From Blastocystis hominis (taxonomy: Eukaryota; Sar; Bigyra; Opalinata; Blastocystidae): a stretch of DNA of 64,000 bases. Location of the stretch: the NCBI RefSeq assembly GCF_000151665.1, contig NW_013171832.1, forward strand, positions 1-64,000, in the 5' to 3' direction. The notes under the pieces are model-generated. The model saw only the letters and a program-made list of their open reading frames with translations. It searched no databases and was not told the origin of the DNA. The position numbers and the translations under genes are program-made. Below are positions 1 through 12,036 of the stretch, one piece after another; position 1 is the stretch's first letter, and each line of letters begins with the position of its first letter.

Positions 1-142
1 CATACGCCCAAGGTGCTAGTCGTCCTGATGTAGGCCTGGTTCAGCGTATGGTCCGTTTATAATCTTGAAACATGGATTATCACAAAACAATATGAACTTT
101 GGTTCTGTACCATTTCGACATCCCATTGGTACTCGACCACCA

Positions 143-2215
143 TTATCTGCAATGACATATACCAAGTACCCATCCGAGAGACGCATCTACATATATCTTA
201 TTGATCACATTAGCGATCATATTCACGATATCAATAGCGCTATAATGACCTCGTTGGATTGTGAGAGGTCTTTCGCCATATCCACGTATTCCAAGTATAA
301 AATTCGTCGTATCGATAAACACTTTCGTGTGATATATACTATCCTTGGAATACCAAGGTCCAATCGAAGAACCATTCGATGACACCAAGTCACCTGTATT
401 TTCCGATGTGATATGCAATTCCAATTCTGGTGCATAGTCCTTCGCAGTCCATGACATGCTTTCTCTATTGTCATTCACCGTCCACGCAATCGCATTCTGG
501 TGAGATGGAGGTAGTTCCATAGCACTCGCATATCGAGCATTGAGTTCATTAAAACATGTGGTTGTAAGAGTATTCATCTTGATCGGGGTAGACGTATCTT
601 CCGTTATGTAGAATTCACCACTATCGAGTACTGAACCATCAGCTAAACGCATCGTGTATGTCGCGAGAGGCTTTAGCAGGAACCGATTATCAGTCGTACG
701 CATTTTCCAGTCATACGCAATGAAGGTGTTTGATCCTATGTACGCATGACCACCAATACCTTGATCATTCGTCATATCAGGTGGGGAATCGCTTTCAGGG
801 TTGAACGAAGTTTCCACTGGTCGTTCGATGCACAGATTGCGTACCGTTGATGCCAATTTGAACCATGGAGTCCAACCAAAACCATTGATCGTCGTGTCAA
901 CACTGGATCGATCGAAATACCATCCGTCTGCTTGGACATTGAAGCGAACATGATCATCCTCGATCGTCATGGATGTGAGTGGAAGCACTTTCACCATTTC
1001 AGCACCCACAGCCTCGATGAACTCGGAGAACGTGTAGTAACCGACAGGCAATGTCAACATGTGCGATTCCCTGTCATCAGTAACAACCACGTGATTACAT
1101 GAGGAAGACATGTAGTAGCGCTTCGGGTTATCCACTCCTTTCACCAAGATGTCCGATTCGAAACCAAGGATCGACCTGATCTCTGGTGCATTCGTGAAAT
1201 CAATCATGTAGAAGTGATCTACAGTGATGTGGAACGCATTCTCACCGCTATACACCAATTCGAACAGGGCATCACTTGCATTCAGCTTTGCAATGATCGT
1301 TTCGATGTCGTATGCACCGCGTGGTATCGTGATCTCTTGAATCGTAGCGCCAGCATTGATTAGCACCATTTGATCAGTCGGCACGTTGTGCAACACGAAG
1401 TCCGTATACAACGACACAGACGAGATGTAGCACTGGTCGAACGAGAGAGGATTGTCCAGCTTCACTTCCTTCTTGGTGGTATTACCGAACACTTCGATCA
1501 TGGAGAACTGATTAGCGGAAGTGACGCTATTTTCACTTTGCTCGTACACATCCTCAATCGTCAACTGGAGTTCGAATTCGCCGTTCAGTCGTAGCATCTT
1601 GCCATCCATATCGCGGAACACGAACATCAATTGATCAAACCGAGTGATCATTGGTATGCACACGTCTTCCACAGTTCGCACGTAGTCAGCCGTTGGATCG
1701 TCAATAATCATCGTGGTGAGCAGGTTGTTGTTCTGGTTGGCAATCTTCAGGTCCGATGATCGCACGATCGTCGAGTAGACCTGGATCACTTGGCGATTTC
1801 GCGTGATATCAATCACATTCGATCCACTGAACGAAGCAGGTAGAATGACCGTTCGTCCATCGAAGCCGAGGATCTCACAAATGTCAGGTGCATCTGTGAA
1901 ATCAATGGTGTGTGGGGACTGAATCCAGATACAGCCGAACGACGAGGCATTCGTCGATATGGAAAATGTAGTATCGGTCATCATATTGAGCAAGGCAATG
2001 ATCTCACTGATCGTGTAATAACCAGCAGGGATCGTTACCTTCTCGTCATTGCTGTTAGTAACCACATTGGTCGTGTCTACGTTATTAAACATCGAACCAT
2101 TAGGATGAAACAGGACAGTCATGGAAGTGATATAGGGATTCTTGTACTTGTACGGATTAACCCATGTAAATGAGCCGTTGGTAGGTGAGCCTTGAATAAG
2201 CATGGAGTAGTGCAT
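143..2215 (-). CDS. virus-like structural protein (penton/spike-like), intronless
   Basis: A 690-codon open frame without introns, unlike its neighbours. The protein is built of at least four degenerate repeats of one module: a 'GxYxxxxIIxxLN' strand-turn, then a beta-rich stretch ending in 'IDFTxAPxIxxILGF' (about residues 65-115, 295-350, with weaker copies near 390-450 and 650-690). The first module ends in 'FRDMDGKMLRLNGEFELQL', which resembles the closing strand of penton/minor-capsid proteins of adintovirus- and polinton-like elements ('D..G....g...L.L'). That assignment is from memory of the pattern and is an inference. The ATG at 2215 is supported by the degraded copy at 6972, which begins with the same residues and the same upstream GGTAAAGAGAGAA. 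The frame stops at 143, but another frame stays open to a stop at 16-18 and fits the fourth repeat better, so a one-base shift near position 172 is likely. Other viral genes, if any, would lie left of the window. Confidence 0.5.
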   Translation of the reverse strand: MHYSMLIQGSPTNGSFTWVNPYKYKNPYITSMTVLFHPNGSMFNNVDTTNVVTNSNDEKVTIPAGYYTISEIIALLNMMTDTTFSISTNASSFGCIWIQSPHTIDFTDAPDICEILGFDGRTVILPASFSGSNVIDITRNRQVIQVYSTIVRSSDLKIANQNNNLLTTMIIDDPTADYVRTVEDVCIPMITRFDQLMFVFRDMDGKMLRLNGEFELQLTIEDVYEQSENSVTSANQFSMIEVFGNTTKKEVKLDNPLSFDQCYISSVSLYTDFVLHNVPTDQMVLINAGATIQEITIPRGAYDIETIIAKLNASDALFELVYSGENAFHITVDHFYMIDFTNAPEIRSILGFESDILVKGVDNPKRYYMSSSCNHVVVTDDRESHMLTLPVGYYTFSEFIEAVGAEMVKVLPLTSMTIEDDHVRFNVQADGWYFDRSSVDTTINGFGWTPWFKLASTVRNLCIERPVETSFNPESDSPPDMTNDQGIGGHAYIGSNTFIAYDWKMRTTDNRFLLKPLATYTMRLADGSVLDSGEFYITEDTSTPIKMNTLTTTCFNELNARYASAMELPPSHQNAIAWTVNDNRESMSWTAKDYAPELELHITSENTGDLVSSNGSSIGPWYSKDSIYHTKVFIDTTNFILGIRGYGERPLTIQRGHYSAIDIVNMIANVINKIYVDASLGWVLGICHCR

Positions 2216-2251
2216 GGTCTTTCTCTCTTTACCTTAGTCAACAAGACAATG

Positions 2252-2294
2252 GGGAGGAATCTTCGATTCCTCCCGGGGCAACGTACGTTGCCCC
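2252..2294. repeat. two adjacent perfect hairpins beside the virus-like gene
   Basis: A 10-bp perfect inverted repeat (arms GGGAGGAATC and GATTCCTCCC, loop TTC, 2252-2274) abuts a 20-bp perfect palindrome (half-site GGGGCAACGT, 2275-2294). They lie 37 bp upstream of the ATG of the minus-strand virus-like gene. They may be an operator, a transcript hairpin or an element end; the sequence does not decide. Confidence 0.75.
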
Positions 2295-5200
2295 CATCAC
2301 AACCATGGATACCATGGCCTACAATGGAAGTCAGGTTAACATTGCAGAAATTTGCCGAAATTGGCAGCCATGGGTTTCCGCGCGTTTCTTGTTATGGACA
2401 ATACGGTAGCCAGGCAGGCAATGGCAGAAAATGGTGGAAATGGCAGAAAATGATCGAAAATGGGTTGCCGCGGTTATTTGGTAGGAAATGGATTTCCGCG
2501 TGTTTCCCGTCATTCCCCTACTACTTTCTAATTTGTTTTTAGTTTTTCTTTTTTGTATTTTCTTTTTCTTTATTATTCCCTTTTTCTATTCTAACATTCA
2601 TCTTATTATTCACTATCCACCAGACAAATTGGATTGTGTCGATTCTTATTGATTCAATTCTCATAAGGAAATATGTGATTATTTGTTTGGATTGTTCCAT
2701 GTTTTGTTTTGCTTATTTTTGTTTGTTTTATGTTCATCATCATCATCATCATCACTATTATTATATATCCATTTTAACCAATCATAGAATCAATCATGTG
2801 CCATCAGTTTGAAACAACAATACAAATTCCACAGATCATTGTAAAATGAACCAGATAGAATTGTTCCAATCATAATCAATCGAAATGTGTTCCTATTTAA
2901 CGGATCAAATCAAATCAAATCAAATCACCTAACAAGATAAGATAAGATAAGCTTAGACTTACCAAATGGAATTGAAATCTATGAAAATCATATGAAATCA
3001 ATTCCATTCTATTTATCAACAATACTCGAATCGATTTCGATTGAACATACCCCAATGATACAAGTAGATTGACATTTTGAAACAGATTTGGAATATCTAT
3101 TTACCATCTCTATTCAATATATAGATCCACTTTCCAATGTCACCAAAACGAGGACAACAGAAACTCCATTATACAGAAGTTAGTGATGTTAGACTTGGAA
3201 GATCCAAAACAAATCATAACCAATCAATTCATTGTTACTTCGAAGTGTCAATGAAGTTGAATCATCATCATCCCATCTTTCTCCCCTACCTTCCAGTATC
3301 CGATATCACATGATACACATATTGTTTTCCTTCTTGTTCATTCATTCATTCATTCTGTTTTCCTTCATCACTTACTCATTCATTCATTCATTCATTCAGA
3401 GATTAATGGATTATTGATTGTCATAAAGGAAACACTTGATTCTTTGCTTTCATTGATTCCATTTCTTCTATTGTTGACAAGGAATATTGTTATCGATTTT
3501 GATGGTCTGGAATCAATGAATGAATGGTAGGGGAGAAAGAGAGAGGTGGCAATAGCAGTAGCAGCAACATCCACAGCAACAACAACAACAATAATAGTAG
3601 TAGTAGTCGTAGTAAGCAATGTACCAAACTATCTATCAATTGATTTAATCAATAATCAGAACCTACAATACGAAATCATTTCAAATCAATCCGATTGATG
3701 TTTCGTGACAACAATCAATCTTTCCATGCAAACCGACAATCAAATGATCTTCTCTTCATTTATATTTAAATCTGAATCGATTCACATAGATTCATTCAAT
3801 TATGTGGATTGTTTGAAATTGATATGCATTCTTGGTATTTGTTTGTTTTCACATATCGAGCTTGTTCTTCATTTCGATCATTCCACATAACAATCTAATT
3901 GATCTATTATTCAGAATCGATCAGTAAGTATTATTGATTGATTGATTGATTGATCCATGATAATAATAATACTCATATTACCAATAATATGACTATTATT
4001 ATCATGGATTTGGTTCTTTCCTTATTTCTTTATTAAACTACACATATGATTGTTTCAATATCTCTTTCTATGATGATTACTATTATTATTATGTATCATC
4101 AATAGCTATGGATTGTTCTCAGATATTCTTATTCTTCTCATTCCTTTTACTGTTATTATTCTCATTATTGCTTGTTATTCACATACACATTGTTTGTTCT
4201 ACATCAATTTGGTATTGATTCGATATCGGACACTGCATTGAGTTCACAATTCATCCATTTGGATTATTACTCATGTTATTGTTCGTTTCTATTATGTTGT
4301 TGCTGCTCATTACTTCATTTCATTTCATTTCATTTCATTTCTGTTCTAGACATTGCTTTTGAACACATAATCATATTATTATTCTCATTGATTTCTATTA
4401 CTATTATTATTGTTGCTGTGTCATTTTAACGAATTCATTGTCGTTATTATTGTTGTTATTTGCTTTGTTGTTTGATAGATTCATATTATGAAAGAGTATA
4501 CAGAATAGGCATCGATTCAATCAATCAATCAATCAATCATGCGCTAAACAGTTCTAAAAGCATGAACAAATGATTGAGTGAATGAATGATTGAATCGATG
4601 ACATTATTGATGCAGAATGAGAGTTCATTGGTTGTGATAAAGGTCTTTGTTGTTTTGTGAATCACTCCACAGAGAGAGAATCGTTCATTCATTCATTCAT
4701 TCATTCAATCATTCATTCATTCAATGATTTGTTGGTTGATTCAATCATTCAATCAGCCATCCAAACCAAAGTGAATCAAATATGATACTATGAATGAATA
4801 TAGAATAGAATAGAATAGATTGAATGAATGAATGAATGAATGACATCCTTGTTACTGATTTACAGATCATTGATTGTGAGTAGTGTATTGAGATTGTCAA
4901 TCATTTCTTAGATAAGATATTATTCATTCATTTGATCGTATAATCATTCAAATATCCCATTGCAATTCACATGATTGGTCCACTTTATACATATTCAACG
5001 ATATTTCCTTGTCAACAATCCATCATTCATTCTTATGGTACAAAATACACATAATCACAGTATGGACTCAATTCAAATCGATGTTTGTAGGATTACTCAT
5101 TCAGCCATTCATTCATTCATTTGTTTGTTTTCATTTCAGTGTTGAATTGCTGAAATCGTATCGAATCCAACTCCAATATCACAACCAATCACATTCCCAT

Positions 5201-6971
5201 TCATTTCGATTCTCTCTCATTCACTCTTCATTATCATTATCACGTATTACATTCATAAATAACTAATATATATCATTGAATGGATTAAGATCTTAAGCAA
5301 TGAATACTATTTCTTCTTTTCTTTTTTCTTTCATTCATTCATGGTACAAACCATCTCCATGCTATGTAATCTTTGTACATCCAACTCATATTCATTCAAT
5401 AGATTGTGACCAATTACACAAATCATTCCAGTACTATTCTATTCACATATAGCATACAATCTGTGATAATATCTAGGAATCATTCAGTTCCAACCACTAT
5501 ATACCAATCATTGTGCATTCCAACTAACAATAACGGAATTTACTACAAACTCCAATCATTCATTCATTGATTGGTTATTCCAGTACTAAGTATCAACAAT
5601 ATTGTTCCTGTTACTCAGAATTGGTTATTTTATGAAAATGGATTTAACAGAATCAAACATTGTGTTAAACCAATGAAATGACAGAATCGTGTTTGTCTGG
5701 ATTTTGTTTGTTATGAAGCAAAACTATGCATGATCTATGTAATTCGTTTCAGGATGTGATAAAACAGATCCCTGTGAAATATCATCATTTCAGCTATTGT
5801 TCGTCATAATTTGTGAAAATGACTCCATTTCTATTGCTACTTCATACATATGTTATTTTCTACTATTCTATTACATTCTAGTATTGTTGTTTTCATTCAT
5901 ATTGGCCATTTCTGATTATTCCACACTTACCTATCTTATTTTCACAGTATTCTATTCCATGGAGTATACTAATAAGCCAAAATATACAATCAATCACAAA
6001 TACACATTATTCTATCTTCCCATACAGAAAAATAATAAATATGATGATGATGACAAAACATCAACTATTCACAATCAATACTATTGAGAATAACTATTGT
6101 GAAGACTCTTGTTTGTTAATACTGCTCATTCCTTCTCTCAACTTATAACACGAACTAGCAACATTACTAGTTGTCACATTTAGAATGTGAATTCATTATG
6201 GGCATTGATACAATTCATATCACACAATATGCACCAAAATGAAACAATACACATTTGTTGTTATTCTATTGCAGATATTCATTGTCCAAGTATTGATTCA
6301 AAGTATCTCGAGACTATAGTATACAGATTAGTCATAGATCAAAGGAAATACAACAATACTTGTGGTAAATGACTGATTCATCCTTCCTATTTCTATTGAT
6401 GAGTTCATCCATATTTGATACATGTCACATAACAAAATGATCCTATTTTCACTATAACAAAAAGCTCTTTCGATCAATAATAATAATGATTTATCAACTT
6501 GTAGCCATCTTAAACCTCATTAATATGGAACAATAGTAGTAAGAAAATGGCACTATTTGCGTGAAACCTGGTGGCAGTTTTCTTTATATGTTATATTGCA
6601 CAATGACCACAATTGCGATCCTTTGTCCATCGTTGTAATCGACCAACCGATTCTGAGTCCTCGACTATCGTTCCTAGGCTGTCTGGTCGACAATCATCGG
6701 TCAGGAACCAGGTTTCGTGCTTTCTTACGCCAATTCCTTTCTACTATCAACCTAGTGCTCGTTTCTATTTTTGTGTTTGTTGCATCAGTTATACTTGGAT
6801 GCGAGAAAGCAGTAGACATACCTAGCTAAGGTGAATTATTGTTATTTCTCTCGTATTTTCATGTTTGTTTGCTTATTTGTAATGACCAAAAGCTAATATG
6901 TGTACATTGTCATCACAAATCCATCTATTGTTGTCCATGCAAGTCATGAGTGTCTTTGGTAAAGAGAGAAC
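2295..6971. other. AT-rich low-complexity gene desert
   Basis: About 4.7 kb between the intact and the broken copy of the virus-like gene. The first 230 bp hold degenerate short GC-rich repeats (GGCAGAAAATGG and GG(G/A)TTTCCGCG(C/T)GTTTC types at about 2340-2515). After that come tetranucleotide tracts such as (ATTC)n near 3340-3400, 4680-4730 and 5100, (GATT)n near 3935, and TTA/ATT runs. Open frames here translate into repetitive S/F/I/H/N strings and have no introns of the local type or recognisable domains. An open frame at 6557-6829 in a less AT-rich patch was inspected; no family was recognised and it is probably not a gene. Confidence 0.7.
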
Positions 6972-7726
6972 ATGCATTATTCCATTCTCATACAAGATTC
7001 ACCTATCAATGGCACATTCGAATGGATCAATCCTTTCAAGTTCAGAAATCCATTGATCACTTCCATGACTGTTCTATTCAAACCCAATCAAGTCATGTTC
7101 AATATTGTGGACTCAACCAATGTGATGACAAACACCAATGGTGAAGAGATAACGATCTCGCCTGGTTATTATATATTGAGTGAAATCATTGCCATTCTGA
7201 ACACCATGATTAATACTACATTCTCAATTTCCACAATGGCTACAAGTTATGAGTGTATTTGGATCCAGTCTCCATACTCTATTGATTTCACGATTGCTTC
7301 AGATGTACAAGAGATATTTGGGTTAGGAAATCACATGATTGTATTCCCTGCTTCGTTTTCGGGATCGAATGTGATTGATATCACGCGAAATTGTCAAGTG
7401 ATTCAAGTGTATTTATCGTTGGTACGATCATCTGATTTGAAATCGCTAATCAGAACAACAATTCACTCACCACAATGATCATGGATGTTTCTGAAATCAA
7501 TGATATCAATACTGTAAAAGAAATATGTATATCGATGATTCATCGATTTGATCGATTGATGTTTGTGATCAAGGAGATGAATGGTAATATCATGCGATTG
7601 AACGGCGAATTCGAACTCCAATTGACTATTGAAGATGTGTGTGATCAATTGCATACTCTAGTTCCATCGACCAACCAATTCATTATGATTGAAGTATTTG
7701 GAAACAATAACAAGAATAAGGTATAA
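6972..7726 (+). pseudogene. degraded second copy of the virus-like structural gene
   Basis: It starts like the gene at 2215 (same first four residues, same short upstream motif) and follows its first module collinearly: the 'GYYxLSEIIAxLN' turn, 'SIDFT', 'FPASFSGSNVIDITRN'. The frame breaks near 7450-7470, where one base is missing compared with the intact copy, and resumes in another frame to 7726 (through 'MRLNGEFELQLTIEDV'). Similarity then ends abruptly, and a truncated MORN/LRR gene begins within 10 bp. The copy is AT-richer than the intact one, as expected of a decaying sequence. It covers only the first third of the intact gene. Confidence 0.7.
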
Positions 7727-7734
7727 TTAAAATT

Positions 7735-8403
7735 CCATTTGGATATGGTGAAATGTATGATGATGATGGAATATTGGTGTACAAGGGCATAATGATCAAT
7801 TGGAAACGATTTGGATATGGAACGAGTTATCATAATAATGGATGGATTGAATATGAAGGATATTGGTGTGATGATAATCGATTTGGAAGTGGAAAAGTGT
7901 TTGATCGATATGGTAAATTAGTGAATGAATGTGAATGGTATAATAGAATTGAATGTGATATTGATGAAAAATATGAAGGAGATGGAAGCAAGCCAATGAA
8001 TATTGGAATGAAACATTTGAAACTGAATGACAATTGTGTATTGGTTGATTGGGATGTTTCATTGTTGTACAATTTGGAATCAATCGAAATCGGCGATGAA
8101 TGTTTTGGCTCAGTGCAAACATTTCAAATCGATGGATTGAATCGATTGAAAACTATCAAAATCGGAAGCAATTCATTTACTCAGAAAAAGAATGATGATG
8201 GAGAAAACAAATCGAAATCATTCCACATATTGAATTGTGAATCATTACAATCCATTCAACTCGGTCAATTTGTTTTCTATGGAAGAGAAATAGATACCTC
8301 TTGGGACTATCGATATATGAAAAATAGTAGCCAGAACATTATACAGATTTCTACTGATTATTATTTAAGCAATGAAATGCGATTCGATTTTTGTTTGTGT
8401 TAG
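7735..8403 (+). pseudogene. 5'-truncated MORN/LRR gene fragment
   Basis: The frame opens immediately after a stop with no credible start, in the middle of a MORN-type region ('GYGEMYDDDG', 'GYGTSYHNNG', 'YEGYWCDDNRFGSG'), and runs into BspA-type leucine-rich repeats ('LESIEIGDECFGSVQTF', 'LKTIKIGSNSFTQKK'). It is a near copy of 42190-42730 on the same strand, so it is a direct-repeat duplicate of that locus cut at 7735, where the virus-like pseudogene ends. The last 40 codons differ from the other copy. It is probably not functional as a whole; MORN and LRR modules usually mediate membrane or protein binding. Confidence 0.6.
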
Positions 8404-8886
8404 ACATAAATGTAGCAAACCATCAGTTTGATATTACTTGCTTTAAGGAAATATGTCTTAGTCATGTGAAATATAGAATTGTTGTGTCAATAATAATTAC
8501 TGATTACATAGTATAGCATATAATAATTACTGATTACATAGCACAGCATATAATAATAACATAATAATATAATATGGTTTTGTCTAAGTATCGTGCTACT
8601 GCATAGTTACTAAATAAGAACCCATTAATAACACGAATACTGTTCACATATCCTCTTATTTTGTGCCTTATCCCAATAGCAATCTTCGACCATCTTTTTT
8701 TCATAAATCCACCATATAACCAATTTCAATACTCTATCCTCAGATCCACTGGTAGCCATTCTCAAACAAACAATTCTTCTAGTAAAAAACACTCTACTCA
8801 TGCTGAGCTCGGCTCCGTGTAATAGAGGACAACCGAATCATCGACTTCTCAAAACGACCAATACTGTAATTCTTTTGATAGATTTC
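8404..8886. repeat. intergenic AT-rich stretch with a 30-bp tandem repeat
   Basis: Two head-to-tail copies of a 30-bp unit at 8491-8520 and 8521-8550 differ at two positions, followed by a partial TAATAATAA run. AACAAACA at 8765-8772 is the minus-strand poly(A) octamer for the importin gene that follows. No gene is seen in the rest. Confidence 0.7.
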
Positions 8887-11800
8887 CTAAGCCTCACAAC
8901 CTTCCATCACACTCACTTGCAAAAACTCTTCCTTCTCCTGCCTCGAAAAGAGCTTTTCTGGAATCGATCCAATGCTTGTTGACAGCAGATTCATAAAAAT
9001 ATCCTCGAAGGAATCATAAAAGCTCGCCAGAACACTCACCACCGTCACTCCCAGCTCTTTGATACGGCTTTCAGGAAGTCCTCCAATCAACGCTGCAATC
9101 TGCCACTTAGATTCACCCATCGCAAGTACCAGCTGATTCATCAAATCCTGCCCGCAAACCTGAAGAATCCGAAGAATCTGCGCTCGATAGTTGCCTTCTT
9201 TCGACACAATCTCTCCTTCTTCAGGCTTCTGCTCGCGCCCAAACATCAACAAGCAGTCCAAGTAGCGCAGAATGCTCCGATTTGCTTCGCGATGCTGCAG
9301 CTGAATGCCTGCAATGGCCGCCTGCGTAATGCGAAGAATCACATCCTCCACGCTGAACATCACTTGAGGAATCGTCTGCAAAGATCGACCGCACAAATCG
9401 TACAAATCCTCCACAATGAACGGGTTTTGAGTGTAGGCATCAGGCGAAGAAGCCAGAAACGTCAACGTGGAGTCGCAGAATTCGGTGAGAATCTGATGAA
9501 TGATGGACTGACAGCTAGAAATGAGGCGTTTCTCCGATTTCCACCTCTCATAGCAGCCGTATTCGCCGACAATCACGCTGCCACAATAGATATAGCTGCT
9601 GATGTGCGTCTGTCGGAAGCCTTCGAGGATCAAATTCGTCGTCGACTGAAGCAGCGAGGTGAATCGTGACTGGTTTTGCCGCATGAAGTATTTGAAGAAG
9701 CGGCAAATCGCCTCTACGACGTCTTCGTTCTGCCCGAACACCGAAAGAATCTCGCTGAACAGACCCCAGTTCTCTTCGAAATAGCTCACGAAGGAGACGG
9801 TCGTGCTGCTGTTCGGTCGAGCGACGTACCGAATCACCACCGTCATCAAATGAATCACCGTCACGAGCTCTTCCGCCGCGCCGTTCACCGCGTGCATCTC
9901 GCAGATCGTCCGGATGGAGGACTTGATCCAGTCGAGATAGAGAATGGCGTAGGAAACCGCTTGCTCTGCAGGCAGCATCCGAACGACGTTGCACAATCCT
10001 TCAAGAACCTGCGTTTTATTATCTCGCTGTCTGGCCTACGATGCATTTATCGGATCCGGTCATCTGCGCCGGAATTGTTTGATACAACTGAAGCAGTCGC
10101 TCTGTCCGTCAATTCCTTCTCCCAATTCGACCTGTGAATTCCATGTTTCGAATGATCGACGACGCGCAGTCCTTGCACACCGACAGAAACAAATCCACGC
10201 AGTCTCGTTGCAGCTCCGGATTCTCCACTTTCTGGAAGAAAAAGTTCAGAATCCGCTCCAGAAGCGCGTATTCATTGCGAAGAAGGCGGCAATACGTGCT
10301 CAGTAAACGCAGTGATGCTTGCTCAAGCGGCAAAATGGACGGTAACGCGAACACCACATCGACCACATGCAGTACGTCCTGCATCGTCAAATCGAAGGGC
10401 GTTCCGATGCATCGCAGCAAGTACAGCAGACTCTCTACACGCTGCCACTGATTGCACTTCTCGGCATCGTTCATTTGCATGAACTAGAGCTTCATTTCTA
10501 AAATTGAATCCCTACTTCTTGGGTCGCTTCGTCGAACGATTGCAGCACAAACCGAATCGCCACGTTGGCTCCCAGCAACATGTGGCAGTTCTTCACAATT
10601 TCCTGCATCTCACTCGAGTATTCGAATCCAATACGCTCACCTCGCGACGTTTCTCTCGGAAATCAAACACATCGTCTTCGTTCATCTGCGCAGCGTCCTT
10701 CGCTTCAACTCCACTCCACAAACCCAACCGAAGGGAATTTCAAATGCGGCAAGGAGGCGGTCATCAGCTGATACACCAGTTGATACACGGGCGTTCCAGG
10801 CTCGGGACTCTGCAACACGACGAGCAATTCTTCCCAGAAAGGCACACAGAGATCGGCAATATCGATCGAAGGGAAGGAATACAAGATGAACATCGTCTAC
10901 TCTCAATCAAAAACCCGATCATTACATCCAACAACTCGCCTTTGTACGCATTGCTATCATCAATCAGAAGCGATAAACAGTCGTTTCCTAGCTGCGAATA
11001 GATCAGCGTGATACGACGACACATGTTGAAATCATGACTCGACACTGCTTCGATCGCCAGGGGTTTCATTCCGGCGATTTGTGGAAGAATGATGTCGATA
11101 ACCGAAGTGTCTCGCGCGAGGTCCGAAAACACGGTCAGGACTTCGTTCAGTGCATCGCTACACACTTCAAAAAGCTCAGGAATGTGGATTGCCTAGAGAA
11201 TCAAAGAGAGGAGGAAGAGTGCGACTTTGAAGAGAGAGGGAAGCAGGATGGTGGAACTCAATTCTTCGGCTGTGAAACTCCCGAGGCGAACCCACGCTTC
11301 GAAGCATCGAAACACGTTTTCCTGAAGAGAGTGAGCGAGAAGAGGGAGCATACAACGAGCTCTTCGTTGTCTGAAGAGGTTTGGAGAAGGTGATTTAGGT
11401 ACTGAAGGACGTTCGACGCACTCTGCTGCATGTCGGCCAGCTTTTCCTCGCGCTGCTTCTCGAAAATGGGAATCTAGCCATGAGCATCTCAAACGAAATA
11501 GTGGATAAATACCCGTCGACTTTGCAGCTCGATAGGGAGCAGACTGAGCACATTCAGCAACATGGTGTCGGTTTCGCTTGTTCCGATGTTCTGAACAGCT
11601 ACATTGACAATGTCTGTAACGCCGGTCCATCGAATCAGCAAGGTAGCAATGACTAGGCAAATCTCGTTACGCACCGAAGTTGACGCGTTTTTGAAATGCT
11701 TGACTGCATCAAACAGCATAACGAAAAGCTGCTGAATCGTAGAATCGGGTAACTCGTTCAGGTCATATCGGATTTTGCTAAATCAATCAAACGACTACAG

Positions 11801-12036
11801 GAACATACTTGCAGAGGGTGTGTGCTCCAAAAAATACAACTAGCATGTTATCATCCTTGAGCAACTCGGAAGCGACTTCCCACGCTTCGCTCTGCTTTTG
11901 GAAATGTTGCAACCATTCATTTGCATTCCGTTGGACACTTTGATCCTTGGAATTATACAAGAGCTAGTGATGATCCTTTCGGTTCGAATAATACGTTGAT
12001 CGCCTGTTTCACATCCGATATATTGCCGTATTGCAT
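8887..12036 (-). CDS. nuclear import receptor of the transportin-3/Mtr10/importin-13 family
   Basis: A karyopherin-beta with HEAT repeats, expected to carry SR-type or similar cargo through nuclear pores in a Ran-dependent way. The N-terminus reads 'SDVKQAINLLYNSKDQSVQR' after removing a 31-nt intron at about 11951-11981, matching the first HEAT helix of TNPO3. 'LSLLPIELQSRRV' (about 11530) matches the conserved 'LTVLPEEVHSR', and 'RLLQLYQTIPAQMTGSDKCI' followed by 'VLEGLCNVVRMLP' near 10000-10110 matches the TNPO3 middle region; both joints come from removing introns of 30 and 31 nt. The C-terminal exon (8887-9996) is 369 codons of helical repeats. The ATG at 12036 gives the family-like start. 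More introns fall between 10480 and 11950; not all were placed. A poly(A) octamer lies at 8765-8772. Confidence 0.85.

Noticed and set aside
3232-6372. Several frames of 60-96 codons in the low-complexity tract
   Set aside because: They translate tetranucleotide repeats ('HSFIHSFI'-type) and have no conserved features.
6557-6829. 90-codon frame upstream of the broken virus-like copy
   Set aside because: Composition is less extreme, but no domain, paired exon or poly(A) element was found, and two overlapping frames are equally open.
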